DNA of 56,004 bases from an uncultured Flavobacteriales bacterium. GTDB lineage: Bacteria; Bacteroidota; Bacteroidia; Flavobacteriales; Crocinitomicaceae. The position numbers and the translations under genes were made by a program. The DNA is taken from positions 1 through 56,004 of the forward strand of contig CAMLHZ010000019.1 of assembly GCA_946480085.1 (NCBI GenBank), written 5' to 3'. Shown here in pieces: positions 6,610 through 14,871 of this stretch. Within the stretch, counting starts at the first letter, position 1. Every line of letters begins with the position of its first letter. The notes under the pieces were generated by a model. The model saw only the letters and a program-made list of their open reading frames with translations. It was not told where the DNA came from and ran no database searches.

Positions 6610-8588
6610 TACGGTAAAATAATTCGTCCAAGTTGTTGAGCAATCTCTTGCTTAACCCTGTCCAAAACTATCTGTTCTGATAATAAGTCTAACAACTTGT
6701 CATCATTTGTGTCAACATTCTGAAGTTCAATTCGTATTTCGTCGATCTTATTCTGAATGATCCGCTGCTTGAAACAGTACAAACTTGACATGACCATTGT
6801 CTTCAATTTATCGGTTTCAAGATTGGTTTCTACGTTATATTTGGTAAGCCACTGTGGACTCAATTCGTAATTATCCGTTTCAATTTCTACAACGAATTGT
6901 ACAATTTCCTGATCCTGGTGACGCATCCAGTATTCTGTCTTGTATAAAGTTTTTTCATTCAACCCTTCCAGAACATGATCAAAAATGCGTTTGAAAAGCG
7001 GGTATGTGAATACCAATTCGTCCTTCTGTAATTCATGAATGATCAACTCGCTCACCGTTACTTCCACATCAACAGTTACATCGTTTTCATCAATGTGTTT
7101 TGTGGTAAGCGCATAACCTGGATATTTCAGCAAAATCCGGATAAGGTCATATTCCTCGTGAGAATATTTCTCTTTACGCTGATAAATGGCTTCACTGGGC
7201 TGCTCTTGTTGCTGAATTATCGTGTCCGTTAATTCGTTGTTCGTTTTTATCTGCGGTTCGTTGTACTCTTTGGCAAGACTTGTTTTTCGCTTGTTATTGA
7301 GTTCGTTTAGAACCACCGCTTCATCAATTTCAAATTGGCGGGCAATTTCTTTTGAATATACCGAACGCGTGATTTGGTCTGGAATTAATGAAATCGACTG
7401 AACGATATCTTTGATCAAGCTCGCCTTTTGGATAGGATCATTGTTCGCATCTGAAAGTAAAAGTGAGGTTTTGAAACTCACAAAATCCTTCGTATTCGCT
7501 TTGATGAAATCCATTAATTCCGAAGTGGAAACTTTCTTTGAATAGGAATCAGGATCGTCGCCGTCAGGGAAAAGCAGCACTTTCACGTTCATTCCTTCTT
7601 CCAAAATCAAATCGATTCCACGGAAAGAAGCCTTGATTCCTGCAGCATCACCATCATAAAGAATAGTGATATTGTTGGTGTAACGTTTTACAAGCTTGAT
7701 TTGTTCCTTTGTGAGTGAGGTCCCGGAAGAAGCTACAACGTTTGTAACGCCAGCCTGGTGCATACTGATTACATCGGTATAACCTTCACACAAGAAACAA
7801 TTGTCATATTTGATAATGTCTCCTTTAGCGAAATATAAACCATAAAGGATCTCACTTTTGTTGTAGATAATACTTTCCGGTGAGTTGAAATACTTCGCAA
7901 TTTTCTTATCGTTTTGCAAAGTACGTCCACCAAAACCTAGTACCCGACCAGAAACCGAATGAATGGGGAACATAACACGTCCACGGAAAAAGTCAAAAGA
8001 GCGGTCTTCTTTGGTTTTCACCAAACCAACTTTCTCTAAATATTCTTGTTTATAGCCCTTTGCTTTGGCGCTTTTCGTGAAATCATCACCCAGATTCAAA
8101 CAATATCCCAGCTGGAATTTTTCAATGATGTCTTTTCTGAAACCACGTTCTTCGAAGTATGACAAACCGATTGCCTGACCTTCATTGTGGTTATGCATAC
8201 GATCCATGAAATGTTCCTTCGCGAAATCGTTGATGATATATAAACTTTCACGTTCAGAAACGGCGGCAAGTTCTTCAGCACTTTGCTGTCTTTCTTCGGG
8301 AACAGTAATTCCGTATTTACTAGCAAGCCATCGTAATGCTTCCGGGTAGGAATAGTGTTCCTTTTCCATAAGGAATGAAACCACGTTTCCACCTTTACCT
8401 GAAGAGAAACATTTATAGATTTGTTTTGCTGGTGAAACCATGAAAGAAGGTGTTTTTTCGTCCACAAACGGACTATTTCCTTTCAGGTTTGAACCAGCCC
8501 TTTTTAGGGACACAAATTCACCGATTACCTCCTCAATACGAGCGGTTTGAATAATTTGATCAACAATGTGAGGAGGAATTAATGACAT
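6609..8588 (-). CDS. dnaG: DNA primase DnaG with degenerate zinc finger
   Basis: The enzyme makes RNA primers for replication. The 659-residue protein has the N-terminal CHC2 region (about 1-100), the catalytic core with TOPRIM motifs (EGYTD about 268, LYDGDAAG about 313, then DGDDPDSY), and a C-terminal helicase-binding region. In the zinc region the usual Cys-x2-His ... Cys-x2-Cys ligands read S39-x2-V42 ... C60-x2-S63, so only one cysteine remains. The surrounding EKTPSFMVSPAKQI is well conserved. I recall other Flavobacteriia primases with similar loss, so this is probably a lineage trait rather than a pseudogene. The gene is preceded by a lipoprotein gene (5-bp gap) and overlaps mscS by one base. 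Confidence 0.95.
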   Translation of the reverse strand: MSLIPPHIVDQIIQTARIEEVIGEFVSLKRAGSNLKGNSPFVDEKTPSFMVSPAKQIYKCFSSGKGGNVVSFLMEKEHYSYPEALRWLASKYGITVPEERQQSAEELAAVSERESLYIINDFAKEHFMDRMHNHNEGQAIGLSYFEERGFRKDIIEKFQLGYCLNLGDDFTKSAKAKGYKQEYLEKVGLVKTKEDRSFDFFRGRVMFPIHSVSGRVLGFGGRTLQNDKKIAKYFNSPESIIYNKSEILYGLYFAKGDIIKYDNCFLCEGYTDVISMHQAGVTNVVASSGTSLTKEQIKLVKRYTNNITILYDGDAAGIKASFRGIDLILEEGMNVKVLLFPDGDDPDSYSKKVSTSELMDFIKANTKDFVSFKTSLLLSDANNDPIQKASLIKDIVQSISLIPDQITRSVYSKEIARQFEIDEAVVLNELNNKRKTSLAKEYNEPQIKTNNELTDTIIQQQEQPSEAIYQRKEKYSHEEYDLIRILLKYPGYALTTKHIDENDVTVDVEVTVSELIIHELQKDELVFTYPLFKRIFDHVLEGLNEKTLYKTEYWMRHQDQEIVQFVVEIETDNYELSPQWLTKYNVETNLETDKLKTMVMSSLYCFKQRIIQNKIDEIRIELQNVDTNDDKLLDLLSEQIVLDRVKQEIAQQLGRIILP

Positions 8589-8593
8589 TGTCT

Positions 8594-9028
8594 TTATTTT
8601 GCAGCAGCGGGTGTTGGTCCAACTTTGGCGTCATCGTAATTTTTTACCAAATCCAATGTTCCATCTTCCAAATAAAAGCGCCATTCACCACTTTCTTTTC
8701 CATTCGTATAAAATCCGGTATAGCGAACATTGCCGCTTGGGTAGCGCACCATTATTAAACCGTTTCTTGTTCCGTCAGTGTATTCTGTAGTGGACATTTC
8801 AGTACCGTTTTCAGAATAGAAAAACCAACGTCCGTCTCGGTTTCCATTTTCCTTGATGTTTCCCTGGAATTTCACTGCTTTTCGTCCGGGATAATACTCT
8901 GTATATCGTCCGTCTTTAATGTCTACTAATTTTTCCTTCTTTGGTTTGTCGTCTTTTTTCTTTTCGCCACCGCACGAAGTATTCATTAATAGTGGGATCA
9001 CCAGTAAAATTGCAAGTAAGAATTTCAT
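8594..9028 (-). CDS. MORN-like repeat lipoprotein (YwqK-type)
   Basis: The 144-residue protein has a signal peptide ending at a likely lipidation cysteine (MNTSCGGEKKK, residue about 19), followed by a Lys/Asp-rich linker. Residues about 38-135 contain MORN-like antiparallel repeats (for example GRWFFYSENGTEM, NGLIMVRYPSGNVRYTGFY, SGEWRFYLEDGTL), as in the so-called toxin-antitoxin YwqK-family proteins, a label that does not prove that function. Binding or scaffolding at the inner face of the envelope is likely. The gene sits directly upstream of dnaG with a 5-bp gap and is probably the first gene of the dnaG-mscS transcript. Confidence 0.8.
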   Translation of the reverse strand: MKFLLAILLVIPLLMNTSCGGEKKKDDKPKKEKLVDIKDGRYTEYYPGRKAVKFQGNIKENGNRDGRWFFYSENGTEMSTTEYTDGTRNGLIMVRYPSGNVRYTGFYTNGKESGEWRFYLEDGTLDLVKNYDDAKVGPTPAAAK

Positions 9029-9134
9029 CGTTAAAAATTTAGAATATGCCTTTTGAGCAGACAGCGTTCAAAGATACGGAAAGTAACGCTTTGAATTGAG
9101 GGGTGGTTGGAAAAACAGTTAGGTTTTATGGCGA

Positions 9135-9168
9135 ATGGTATGGGCGAATCATTATTCACCCATACCAT
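9135..9168. repeat. Inverted repeat (ATGGTATGGG/CCCATACCAT)
   Basis: A 10-bp perfect inverted repeat plus an inner GAAT/ATTC pair forms a stable hairpin. It lies 17 bp after the stop codon of the Arg-rich small protein gene. No strong T-run follows on either strand, so it is terminator-like at best. Confidence 0.75.
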
Positions 9169-9184
9169 CCGGTCTGTAGTAGTT

Positions 9185-9439
9185 TTACGCAATGGTTTTA
9201 AAAGAATAAAACTCTGCGTTATTTCTTCGTTCTTGTCTGCGATTCACTCTTCGTCTGGTTCTGCGACGTGTTCTTCTTCTCGTTCCGCCAGTAGTTTGCG
9301 TAATCATTTGCGAGTTGGAATCGATCAAATAGATCTCACTGCTGTTTGAAGTTGCAAAGAATTCTTCTGCTTCAGGAGCAAGAAAGAGTGCAATGAAAAA
9401 TGCAAGGATTGTTCTGCTGATGATTTTATAATATTTCAT
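9185..9439 (-). CDS. Small exported protein with Arg-rich repeat
   Basis: The 84-residue protein has an N-terminal hydrophobic segment (about residues 10-24), an acidic middle, and a strikingly basic tract around residues 51-72 built of RRRT/RRRV/RRQ triplet-like repeats. The charge arrangement (membrane anchor or signal peptide, acidic patch, polyarginine block) suggests an envelope protein that contacts a polyanion such as lipopolysaccharide or nucleic acid; this is inference. I recall small Bacteroidota proteins with similar Arg repeats but no family name. The ATG start is preceded by an A/T-rich leader and the gene appears monocistronic. Confidence 0.65.
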   Translation of the reverse strand: MKYYKIISRTILAFFIALFLAPEAEEFFATSNSSEIYLIDSNSQMITQTTGGTRRRTRRRTRRRVNRRQERRNNAEFYSFKTIA

Positions 9440-9503
9440 AGTTGTTTATTTTATTCTAAGGTAAGAAATAATTGGCAAGGCGAATAATGATTCACCACTA
9501 TAA

Positions 9504-10202
9504 TTATTCCTTCCAGGATTCTCCAAGAATCCACTTTCTTATCATCTCCGAATCCAAAATTCTTCCGATTACGCGATATCCGGATTTTGCAAACGGATTA
9601 TTACCCGTTAACTCTTCTGTCTGAACGCCAATCTTCGGGTTGTAGTAGCTTGCATGGGTAAACGTGACTTCCGTTCCTTGCTTGTAAACAAAACCTACGT
9701 GATTGTCCAGTCCAGCAACATACAATCCGTCTGGTCGACCGAGTAAATAAGTTTTCACCGTTTCTGGCGTTTGATTACTGAAGCGTTTCACGTCAGTTGT
9801 CATGCGGGTGATGTAGTATTCAGAAGCTTGTTGTGCCCACTTTGTTCTCGGAATTTTGAAGCTGGCGTCTTCCAGAACGGTAGTAATGAAATAGCCGCAA
9901 GCGATCTTTCCTTTTCGAGGTTCGTGTGTCGTCCCGTTAAAATCCCACTCGGTTCCATACCATTGCTCGAAGAAATCGGATGTGATGGTTTCAAGCAGAT
10001 AAGCTTGAGCCTTTGAAATCACTGTAGTTTTATCTTCTGCAGAATTGTATTCTGAAAGAAATGCCAGCCGTTTTTTCTCAACAGTTGCTTTTAACTCAGA
10101 ATAGGGAGGAAGCTTTTTTTTGTCTTTTTCAGCTTGAAGTTGCGCTGAACAACTCAGAAGATAAATTGAGATGAAGCTGAGCAGTATGAATTTTGTTGGC
10201 AT
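9504..10202 (-). CDS. Lipoprotein, possible NlpC/P60-like cysteine peptidase or amidase
   Basis: The 232-residue protein begins with a lipoprotein signal (YLLSC, cysteine about residue 18). A possible Cys-His catalytic pair is visible: cysteine in KIACGYFI (about residue 102) and histidine in GLDNHVGFVY (about residue 167), with a downstream THASYYNP. This order and spacing resemble papain-like NlpC/P60 or CHAP amidases that cleave peptidoglycan peptides, but the overall match is weak and unproven. It is monocistronic, with the A-rich upstream region near the palindrome at 10236. Confidence 0.6.
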   Translation of the reverse strand: MPTKFILLSFISIYLLSCSAQLQAEKDKKKLPPYSELKATVEKKRLAFLSEYNSAEDKTTVISKAQAYLLETITSDFFEQWYGTEWDFNGTTHEPRKGKIACGYFITTVLEDASFKIPRTKWAQQASEYYITRMTTDVKRFSNQTPETVKTYLLGRPDGLYVAGLDNHVGFVYKQGTEVTFTHASYYNPKIGVQTEELTGNNPFAKSGYRVIGRILDSEMIRKWILGESWKE

Positions 10203-10235
10203 GAATTTATAAGTATTTTATTCTGAAAGGTTACG

Positions 10236-10263
10236 GTAAAGACGCGATGCATCGCGTCTTTAC
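10236..10263. repeat. 28-bp perfect palindrome (core GACGCGATGCATCGCGTC)
   Basis: The 28 bases are exactly self-complementary with no loop; the core is GACGCGATGCATCGCGTC. It lies between the lipoprotein gene start (10202) and the dnaK terminator. A decayed copy occurs at 12447-12474 on the other side of dnaK. Similar palindromes are, to my recollection, dispersed in many bacterial genomes. Confidence 0.95.
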
Positions 10264-10286
10264 AATCAATGTCTTAAAGATAATGG

Positions 10287-10320
10287 ATAAAAAAAACCGC
10301 TGGTCAATGACCAACGGTTC
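10287..10320 (-). terminator. Intrinsic terminator of dnaK
   Basis: AACCG-C-TGGTC pairs with GACCA-A-CGGTT around a 3-nt loop (one mismatch). A run of A at 10289-10296 gives the U-tract on the minus strand, about 55 bp after the dnaK stop codon. Confidence 0.85.
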
Positions 10321-10373
10321 TCTTAGGTTATTCTTAAATCTGTAGTGATTGCGTTAGCAATCTAATACCGGAT

Positions 10374-12281
10374 TTATTTTTTGCTATCGTCAACTTCTTC
10401 AAAGTCAACGTCAGTAACTTCATCTTCAGTGTTTGCACCACCTGCATTTGCTCCTGCTCCTGCATCAGCACCACCTTGATTCGCTGCGTTGTACATTTCT
10501 TGAGAAGCTGCCTGGAATGCTGTGTTCAAACGTTCCATTGCTGCGTCAAGGTTGTCCATGTTCTTCGCTTCAAATTCCGTTTTCAATGCTGTCAACGCTT
10601 CCTCGATTGGAGCTTTTTTATCAGCTGGAATTTTATCTCCGTACTCTTTCAACTGACGTTCCGTTTGGAAGATCAATGAATCAGCTTTGTTCAATGTTTC
10701 AGCTTCTGCTTTACGTTTGTTGTCAGCATCTGCGTTAGCTTCTGCCTCAGCTCTCATGCGTTTGATCTCGTCATCAGACAATCCTGAAGAAGCTTCAATT
10801 TTGATTGATTGCTCTTTTCCAGTTCCTTTGTCTTTTGCAGAAATGTGCATGATTCCGTTCGCATCCACGTCGAATGTTACTTCGATTTGTGGCTCACCTC
10901 TACGTGCTGGTGGAATGTCTGTCAATGAGAAACGACCCAACGTTTTGTTGTCGCCTGCCATTGCACGCTCACCTTGTAGTACGTGAATGTCAACTGCTGG
11001 TTGGTTATCTGCTGCTGTAGAGAATGTCTCTGATTTTTTCGTTGGAATAGTTGTATTCGCTTCAATCAATTTCGTGAATACACCACCCATTGTTTCAATT
11101 CCTAAAGACAATGGAATAACATCCAAAAGCAATACATCTTTTACCTCTCCAGTCAATACACCACCTTGAATTGCAGCTCCAACAGCTACTACTTCGTCAG
11201 GGTTAACTCCTTTTGAAGGTGCTTTTCCGAAGAAACGCTCAACTGCATCCTGAATAACCGGGATACGAGTTGAACCACCAACTAAGATTACTTCGTTGAT
11301 ATCACTCGTAGACAATCCTGCGTTTTGAAGAGCAGAACGACAAGGAGCGATAGTTCTTTCAACAATAGAAGAAATCAATTGCTCAAATTTTGCACGCTGT
11401 AACGTTCTTACCAAGTGTTTTGGAATACCATTTACTGGCATGATGTATGGCAAGTTGATCTCAGAAGAAGTTGTAGAAGACAATTCAATTTTTGCTTTCT
11501 CAGCAGCTTCTTTCAAACGTTGCAATGCCATTGGGTCTTCACGTAGATCCAAACCTTCTTCAGCTTTGAACTCTTCAGCCAACCAGTTGATGATTGCATC
11601 ATCCACGTCGTCACCACCTAAGTGCGTGTCACCGTCTGTTGCCAATACTTCAAATACTCCGTCTCCTAATTCAAGAACAGATACGTCATGTGTACCACCA
11701 CCAAAGTCGAATACTACGATTTTTTGGTCGATACCTTTTTTATCCAAACCGTAAGCTAATGCAGCTGCAGTTGGTTCGTTGATGATACGTTTGATTGTTA
11801 AACCTGCGATTTCACCAGCTTCTTTTGTTGCCTGACGTTGTGCATCGTTAAAGTATGCAGGAACAGTAACAACTGCTTCAGTTACTTCTTGTCCTAAGTA
11901 ATCTTCAGCTGTTTTCTTCATTTTTTGAAGAATCATTGCTGAGATTTCTTGCGGTGTATATAAACGTCCGTCGATATCAACGCGAGGTGTGTTGTTTTCA
12001 CCTTTTACCACGCTGTAAGGAACACGTTTTGCTTCTTTTTGAGTTTCATCGAATGATGATCCCATGAAACGTTTGATCGAGTAGATCGTTTTCGTTGGGT
12101 TCGTAATCGCTTGACGCTTTGCCGGATCACCAACTTTACGCTCACCACCCTCAACAAAAGCTACAACAGATGGCGTTGTACGTTTTCCTTCAGAATTGGA
12201 GATTACAACTGGCTCATTTCCTTCCATTACGGAAACACAAGAGTTTGTTGTACCTAAGTCGATTCCAATAATCTTTCCCAT
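10374..12281 (-). CDS. dnaK: Molecular chaperone DnaK (Hsp70)
   Basis: This ATP-dependent chaperone works with DnaJ and GrpE, encoded about 26 kb away in this window. The 635-residue protein has the N-terminal ATPase signature ([10 protein letters not shown]), the second and third Hsp70 motifs ([14 protein letters not shown] and [11 protein letters not shown]), the peptide-binding domain, the helical lid, and the usual C-terminal acidic tail ending EEVDDSKK. I chose the ATG at 12281 because [10 protein letters not shown] is the family start; an upstream TTG in frame would add eight residues. The upstream region (12318-12372) shares a compound motif with grpE, which suggests common heat-shock control. 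A hairpin terminator follows the gene. Confidence 0.98.
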   Translation of the reverse strand: MGKIIGIDLGTTNSCVSVMEGNEPVVISNSEGKRTTPSVVAFVEGGERKVGDPAKRQAITNPTKTIYSIKRFMGSSFDETQKEAKRVPYSVVKGENNTPRVDIDGRLYTPQEISAMILQKMKKTAEDYLGQEVTEAVVTVPAYFNDAQRQATKEAGEIAGLTIKRIINEPTAAALAYGLDKKGIDQKIVVFDFGGGTHDVSVLELGDGVFEVLATDGDTHLGGDDVDDAIINWLAEEFKAEEGLDLREDPMALQRLKEAAEKAKIELSSTTSSEINLPYIMPVNGIPKHLVRTLQRAKFEQLISSIVERTIAPCRSALQNAGLSTSDINEVILVGGSTRIPVIQDAVERFFGKAPSKGVNPDEVVAVGAAIQGGVLTGEVKDVLLLDVIPLSLGIETMGGVFTKLIEANTTIPTKKSETFSTAADNQPAVDIHVLQGERAMAGDNKTLGRFSLTDIPPARRGEPQIEVTFDVDANGIMHISAKDKGTGKEQSIKIEASSGLSDDEIKRMRAEAEANADADNKRKAEAETLNKADSLIFQTERQLKEYGDKIPADKKAPIEEALTALKTEFEAKNMDNLDAAMERLNTAFQAASQEMYNAANQGGADAGAGANAGGANTEDEVTDVDFEEVDDSKK

Positions 12282-12317
12282 TTTATTTGTTTTTGTTTTT
12301 ATCAATTTTCCTTCCTC

Positions 12318-12372
12318 TAGTCAAAGGTTGTGCCACCCGCCAAAATGGAGAAAAGTCTGTCAGAAATGTCAG
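12318..12372 (-). promoter_or_regulatory. Putative heat-shock promoter, same architecture as grpE
   Basis: Read toward dnaK: CTGACAT (12366-12372), CTGACAG (12357-12363), then TGGCA (12331-12335), six bases, TTGACTA (12318-12324). The total span is 55 bp, identical to the motif set upstream of grpE at 38062-38116. TGGCAC-N5-TTGA resembles a sigma-54 -24/-12 promoter, but the -12 element has GA where GC is normal. Additional TGACA boxes lie further upstream (12400-12440). Confidence 0.6.
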
Positions 12373-12446
12373 ACTAGAGGTGATAACAAGCGTAAAATGT
12401 TGTCAAATTGTCAGAAAACAGGAATAGAGTCTGTCATAAGAAGTAG

Positions 12447-12474
12447 GTAGAAACGTGATGCACCACGTCTGAAC
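12447..12474. repeat. Decayed copy of the 28-bp palindrome
   Basis: Aligned with the perfect palindrome at 10236-10263, this 28-bp segment differs at seven positions (its core reads AACGTGATGCACCACGTC). It lies downstream of the cytochrome P460-like gene and upstream of dnaK, so the pair brackets dnaK. Confidence 0.75.
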
Positions 12475-12486
12475 TGCCAAAAATCA

Positions 12487-12993
12487 TCAAGGAAAATACT
12501 TATTCATTAACATGTAATCAATGTTTTCACTTTGAGAATGACAATTGATACAGGTGTTTCCTTTGTGAACAGCAGAAGTAGCCACCGTTCCATCGGCATT
12601 CAGATATCCCCAAACCCATCCTTTTTCATCTGCATACTGATTGTCAGAGTCTTTGTAAAGAATGGCGTACCTGCCAATCGTTGTACTGTCGGAATAAAGT
12701 TCTTTTACAATTACGGAGCCTTCAGGGAAAATAGCGTTGGCTTGCACTTTTCCAGTTCCATCCAATTTCGTTTGGGCAATTGTATTGAAGCGTGTTTTTA
12801 GGAAGGGCCAATTGTGACCTGAACCTAAACTTTTCTCGTAAAGGGAATCGTTGTATTGATACCACGCAAAACCGTTGGTTTCTTCTGCTAATTGACGAAG
12901 TTCATCATCAATTTGAGAGGGAACTTTATCCTTGCTGCAACTGAAGCAACAAGCCAAAAGACCAAACAGTGCTATTTTCCAACTTAATGTCAT
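12487..12993 (-). CDS. Cytochrome P460-like lipoprotein with c-type heme motif
   Basis: The 168-residue protein has a lipoprotein signal (CCFSC, cysteine about residue 19) and a cytochrome P460 domain. The heme-binding CxxCH motif is near the C-terminus (CINCH, residues 148-152), followed by the MLMNKYFP tail. P460 enzymes use a crosslinked heme in oxidation of hydroxylamine-like substrates, but many Bacteroidota members are uncharacterised and may be electron carriers. The ATG overlaps the stop codon of the upstream permease gene (ATGA), so the two are translationally coupled. Whether their functions are linked is unclear. Confidence 0.82.
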   Translation of the reverse strand: MTLSWKIALFGLLACCFSCSKDKVPSQIDDELRQLAEETNGFAWYQYNDSLYEKSLGSGHNWPFLKTRFNTIAQTKLDGTGKVQANAIFPEGSVIVKELYSDSTTIGRYAILYKDSDNQYADEKGWVWGYLNADGTVATSAVHKGNTCINCHSQSENIDYMLMNKYFP

Positions 12994-14546
12994 TGATTTT
13001 CATCTAATAACGAAGAATCTGAAATGTTATTCTCTTTATTAAATGCCAAATAATAAACAGGAATTCCCAAGAGGATAATAACGATGCTCCAAATCGTATC
13101 CCAGAAAGTAAATACAGTTAGTGAAACACAAATTGCAAGTGCCAATAAAATGTATAATGCAGGAATGATCGGATATCCAAACGCTTTATACGGACGATTC
13201 GCATCAGGCATGGTTCTTCTCAGCTTGAAAATAGCTGCAATGGTTATGATATAGAAAATCATTGAGCCGAATGTGGCAAATACGATCAGGACCTTGTATG
13301 ATCCAGACATGCACAAAATCATAGCCCATACTGCTTGTGCCCACATTGCCCAGGCTGGAACTCCGAAAGCATTTACAGTTGATGCCTTTTTGAAGAACAA
13401 ACCATCTTTCGACATAGCGTAGAACAAGCGTGAACCTGCCATAATTAAACCGTTGTTACAACCAAAAGTGGAGATCATGATCAAAATAGCCATTCCCACA
13501 TTTGAAGCGTTACCCATCAGCATGAATACAGAAGAAGTTCCTACACGTGATTCGTGTGCAAATTGAATTCCGGCTTTCAGAACATTCTCCTTGGTGTATG
13601 GATCTATTCCTTTAGCAATGGGTGCTCCATCAAGTGGTAGTAATCCCAAATAAGCAACATTTGCCAAAAGGTAAAGGATGGTTACAATGAATGTTCCCCA
13701 GAACAATGCTTTTGGTAGGTTGCGTTCCGGATTCCTGATGTCACCGGCAATGAATGTTACATTGTTCCATGCGTCGCTTGAGAAAAGTGAATTAATGATT
13801 GTAGTTGAAACGGCAATGAGTAATCCCATTGGAAGCATGGTTTCAAAAAAGGCATTTCCATCGGCGTCAACGGTGGTTTTTGAATACTTCCAAAAAACAT
13901 CAGGGTTGTAATTGAAAACACCTTCCATGTCGTTCCACCAAAAGCCTAAGTTCTTTTCAAAGAAACCTTCTTGTGAAAGTCCGAACCAGATTCCTGCAAT
14001 GATCAAAACGGTTAATGCTAAGAGTTTGGAACTGGTGAAAATGGTTTGAATGATCTTTCCATATTGAATTCCACGAACGTTCAGCCAGGTTAACAAAGCA
14101 ATTGTTCCAACACCAAGAAGGTTGGCCAGTTTAACTTCAACAAGTAAATCACCAATCTTGTAATCGAACAAAACGAAATTTAAAGAAGGGAATAGAATTC
14201 CTGCAAATTTTCCGAAAGCAACTGCAACTGCTGCGATAACACCTGTTTGTATTACCGTAAAAACGGTCCATCCATAAGTGAAAGCCGTTAGTTTGCCCCA
14301 AGCTTCACGAATGTAAACAAATTGTCCACCTGCTGTTGGAAACATTGCTGCCAACTCTCCATAACTCAAAGCTCCAAAAAGCGTAATTACACCTGTAAGT
14401 AACCAGGTCATCAAAAGCCAGCCTGAGCCGCCAAGATCTTTTGCCATGTCAGACGACACGATAAAAATTCCCGAACCGATCATGCTTCCCGCGACCAAAA
14501 AAGTGGCGTCTAATAATCCAAGTGATTTCTTTTTGTTTTCTTCCAT
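12990..14546 (-). CDS. APC-superfamily amino-acid permease
   Basis: This inner-membrane transporter of about 518 residues has around 12 hydrophobic helices. The family N-terminal signature is clear: LLDATFLVAGSMIGSGIFIVSS, followed by GGSGWLL and FPTAGGQFVYIREAWG. It most likely imports an amino acid by proton or sodium symport or exchange; the substrate cannot be told. I chose the ATG at 14546; an in-frame TTG two codons upstream is less likely. It resembles LAT/YfnA-type permeases. The gene's stop codon overlaps the start of the P460-like gene. Confidence 0.88.
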   Translation of the reverse strand: MEENKKKSLGLLDATFLVAGSMIGSGIFIVSSDMAKDLGGSGWLLMTWLLTGVITLFGALSYGELAAMFPTAGGQFVYIREAWGKLTAFTYGWTVFTVIQTGVIAAVAVAFGKFAGILFPSLNFVLFDYKIGDLLVEVKLANLLGVGTIALLTWLNVRGIQYGKIIQTIFTSSKLLALTVLIIAGIWFGLSQEGFFEKNLGFWWNDMEGVFNYNPDVFWKYSKTTVDADGNAFFETMLPMGLLIAVSTTIINSLFSSDAWNNVTFIAGDIRNPERNLPKALFWGTFIVTILYLLANVAYLGLLPLDGAPIAKGIDPYTKENVLKAGIQFAHESRVGTSSVFMLMGNASNVGMAILIMISTFGCNNGLIMAGSRLFYAMSKDGLFFKKASTVNAFGVPAWAMWAQAVWAMILCMSGSYKVLIVFATFGSMIFYIITIAAIFKLRRTMPDANRPYKAFGYPIIPALYILLALAICVSLTVFTFWDTIWSIVIILLGIPVYYLAFNKENNISDSSLLDENQ

Positions 14547-14821
14547 TTTCAATGAGTGTAGTCCGTTGTTTCGGAGATGTCAAATATACTAAGCAGAGTT
14601 CGAAAAAGTACTAAGACTCGACAGAATGACACAATTAGTCAGTTAAAAGTACACTTTACGCGTTTCTGTTTTTATAAGTATCTAATTCGTTGTTACTTAG
14701 CTTCAGTAAAGCAAAGGTTAACCAACTAGTCGACATGTCATAAAACAGAACTTTTCAGGGTTTGATCTGTTTTAGGGCACTAGCGAGGCAATAGATGTGT
14801 GAATAGCGTTCTATCATCAAC
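14547..14821. other. Intergenic region, no gene seen
   Basis: This A/T-rich stretch lies between the two permease genes (319 bp including the terminator that follows). I see no ORF, tRNA or repeat. It probably holds the promoter of the downstream permease gene (minus strand), but no clear TAnnTTTG box stands out. Confidence 0.6.
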
Positions 14822-14856
14822 AAAAAACGCTCAGATGAATTGTCTGAGCGTTTTTT
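14822..14856 (-). terminator. Intrinsic terminator after the CAT-type permease gene
   Basis: A perfect 14-bp stem (AAAAAACGCTCAGA with TCTGAGCGTTTTTT) around a 7-nt loop is bounded by A- and T-runs on both sides. It would stop transcription from the gene ending at 14872 and could also act on the plus strand. Confidence 0.92.
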
Positions 14857-14871
14857 GTTTTATTTCAATTT

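Noticed and set aside
6609..8588. dnaG as a pseudogene because of lost zinc ligands
   Set aside because: The frame is complete and all TOPRIM and core motifs are intact; only the zinc ligands have changed.
8599..8790. Small plus-strand frame opposite the MORN-like lipoprotein gene
   Set aside because: Antisense shadow of a well-supported gene with signal peptide and repeats; no sign of coding selection.
8594..9028. Antitoxin of a toxin-antitoxin pair
   Set aside because: The YwqK-family label is only a database name; no toxin gene is adjacent and the protein is a lipoprotein with MORN-like repeats.
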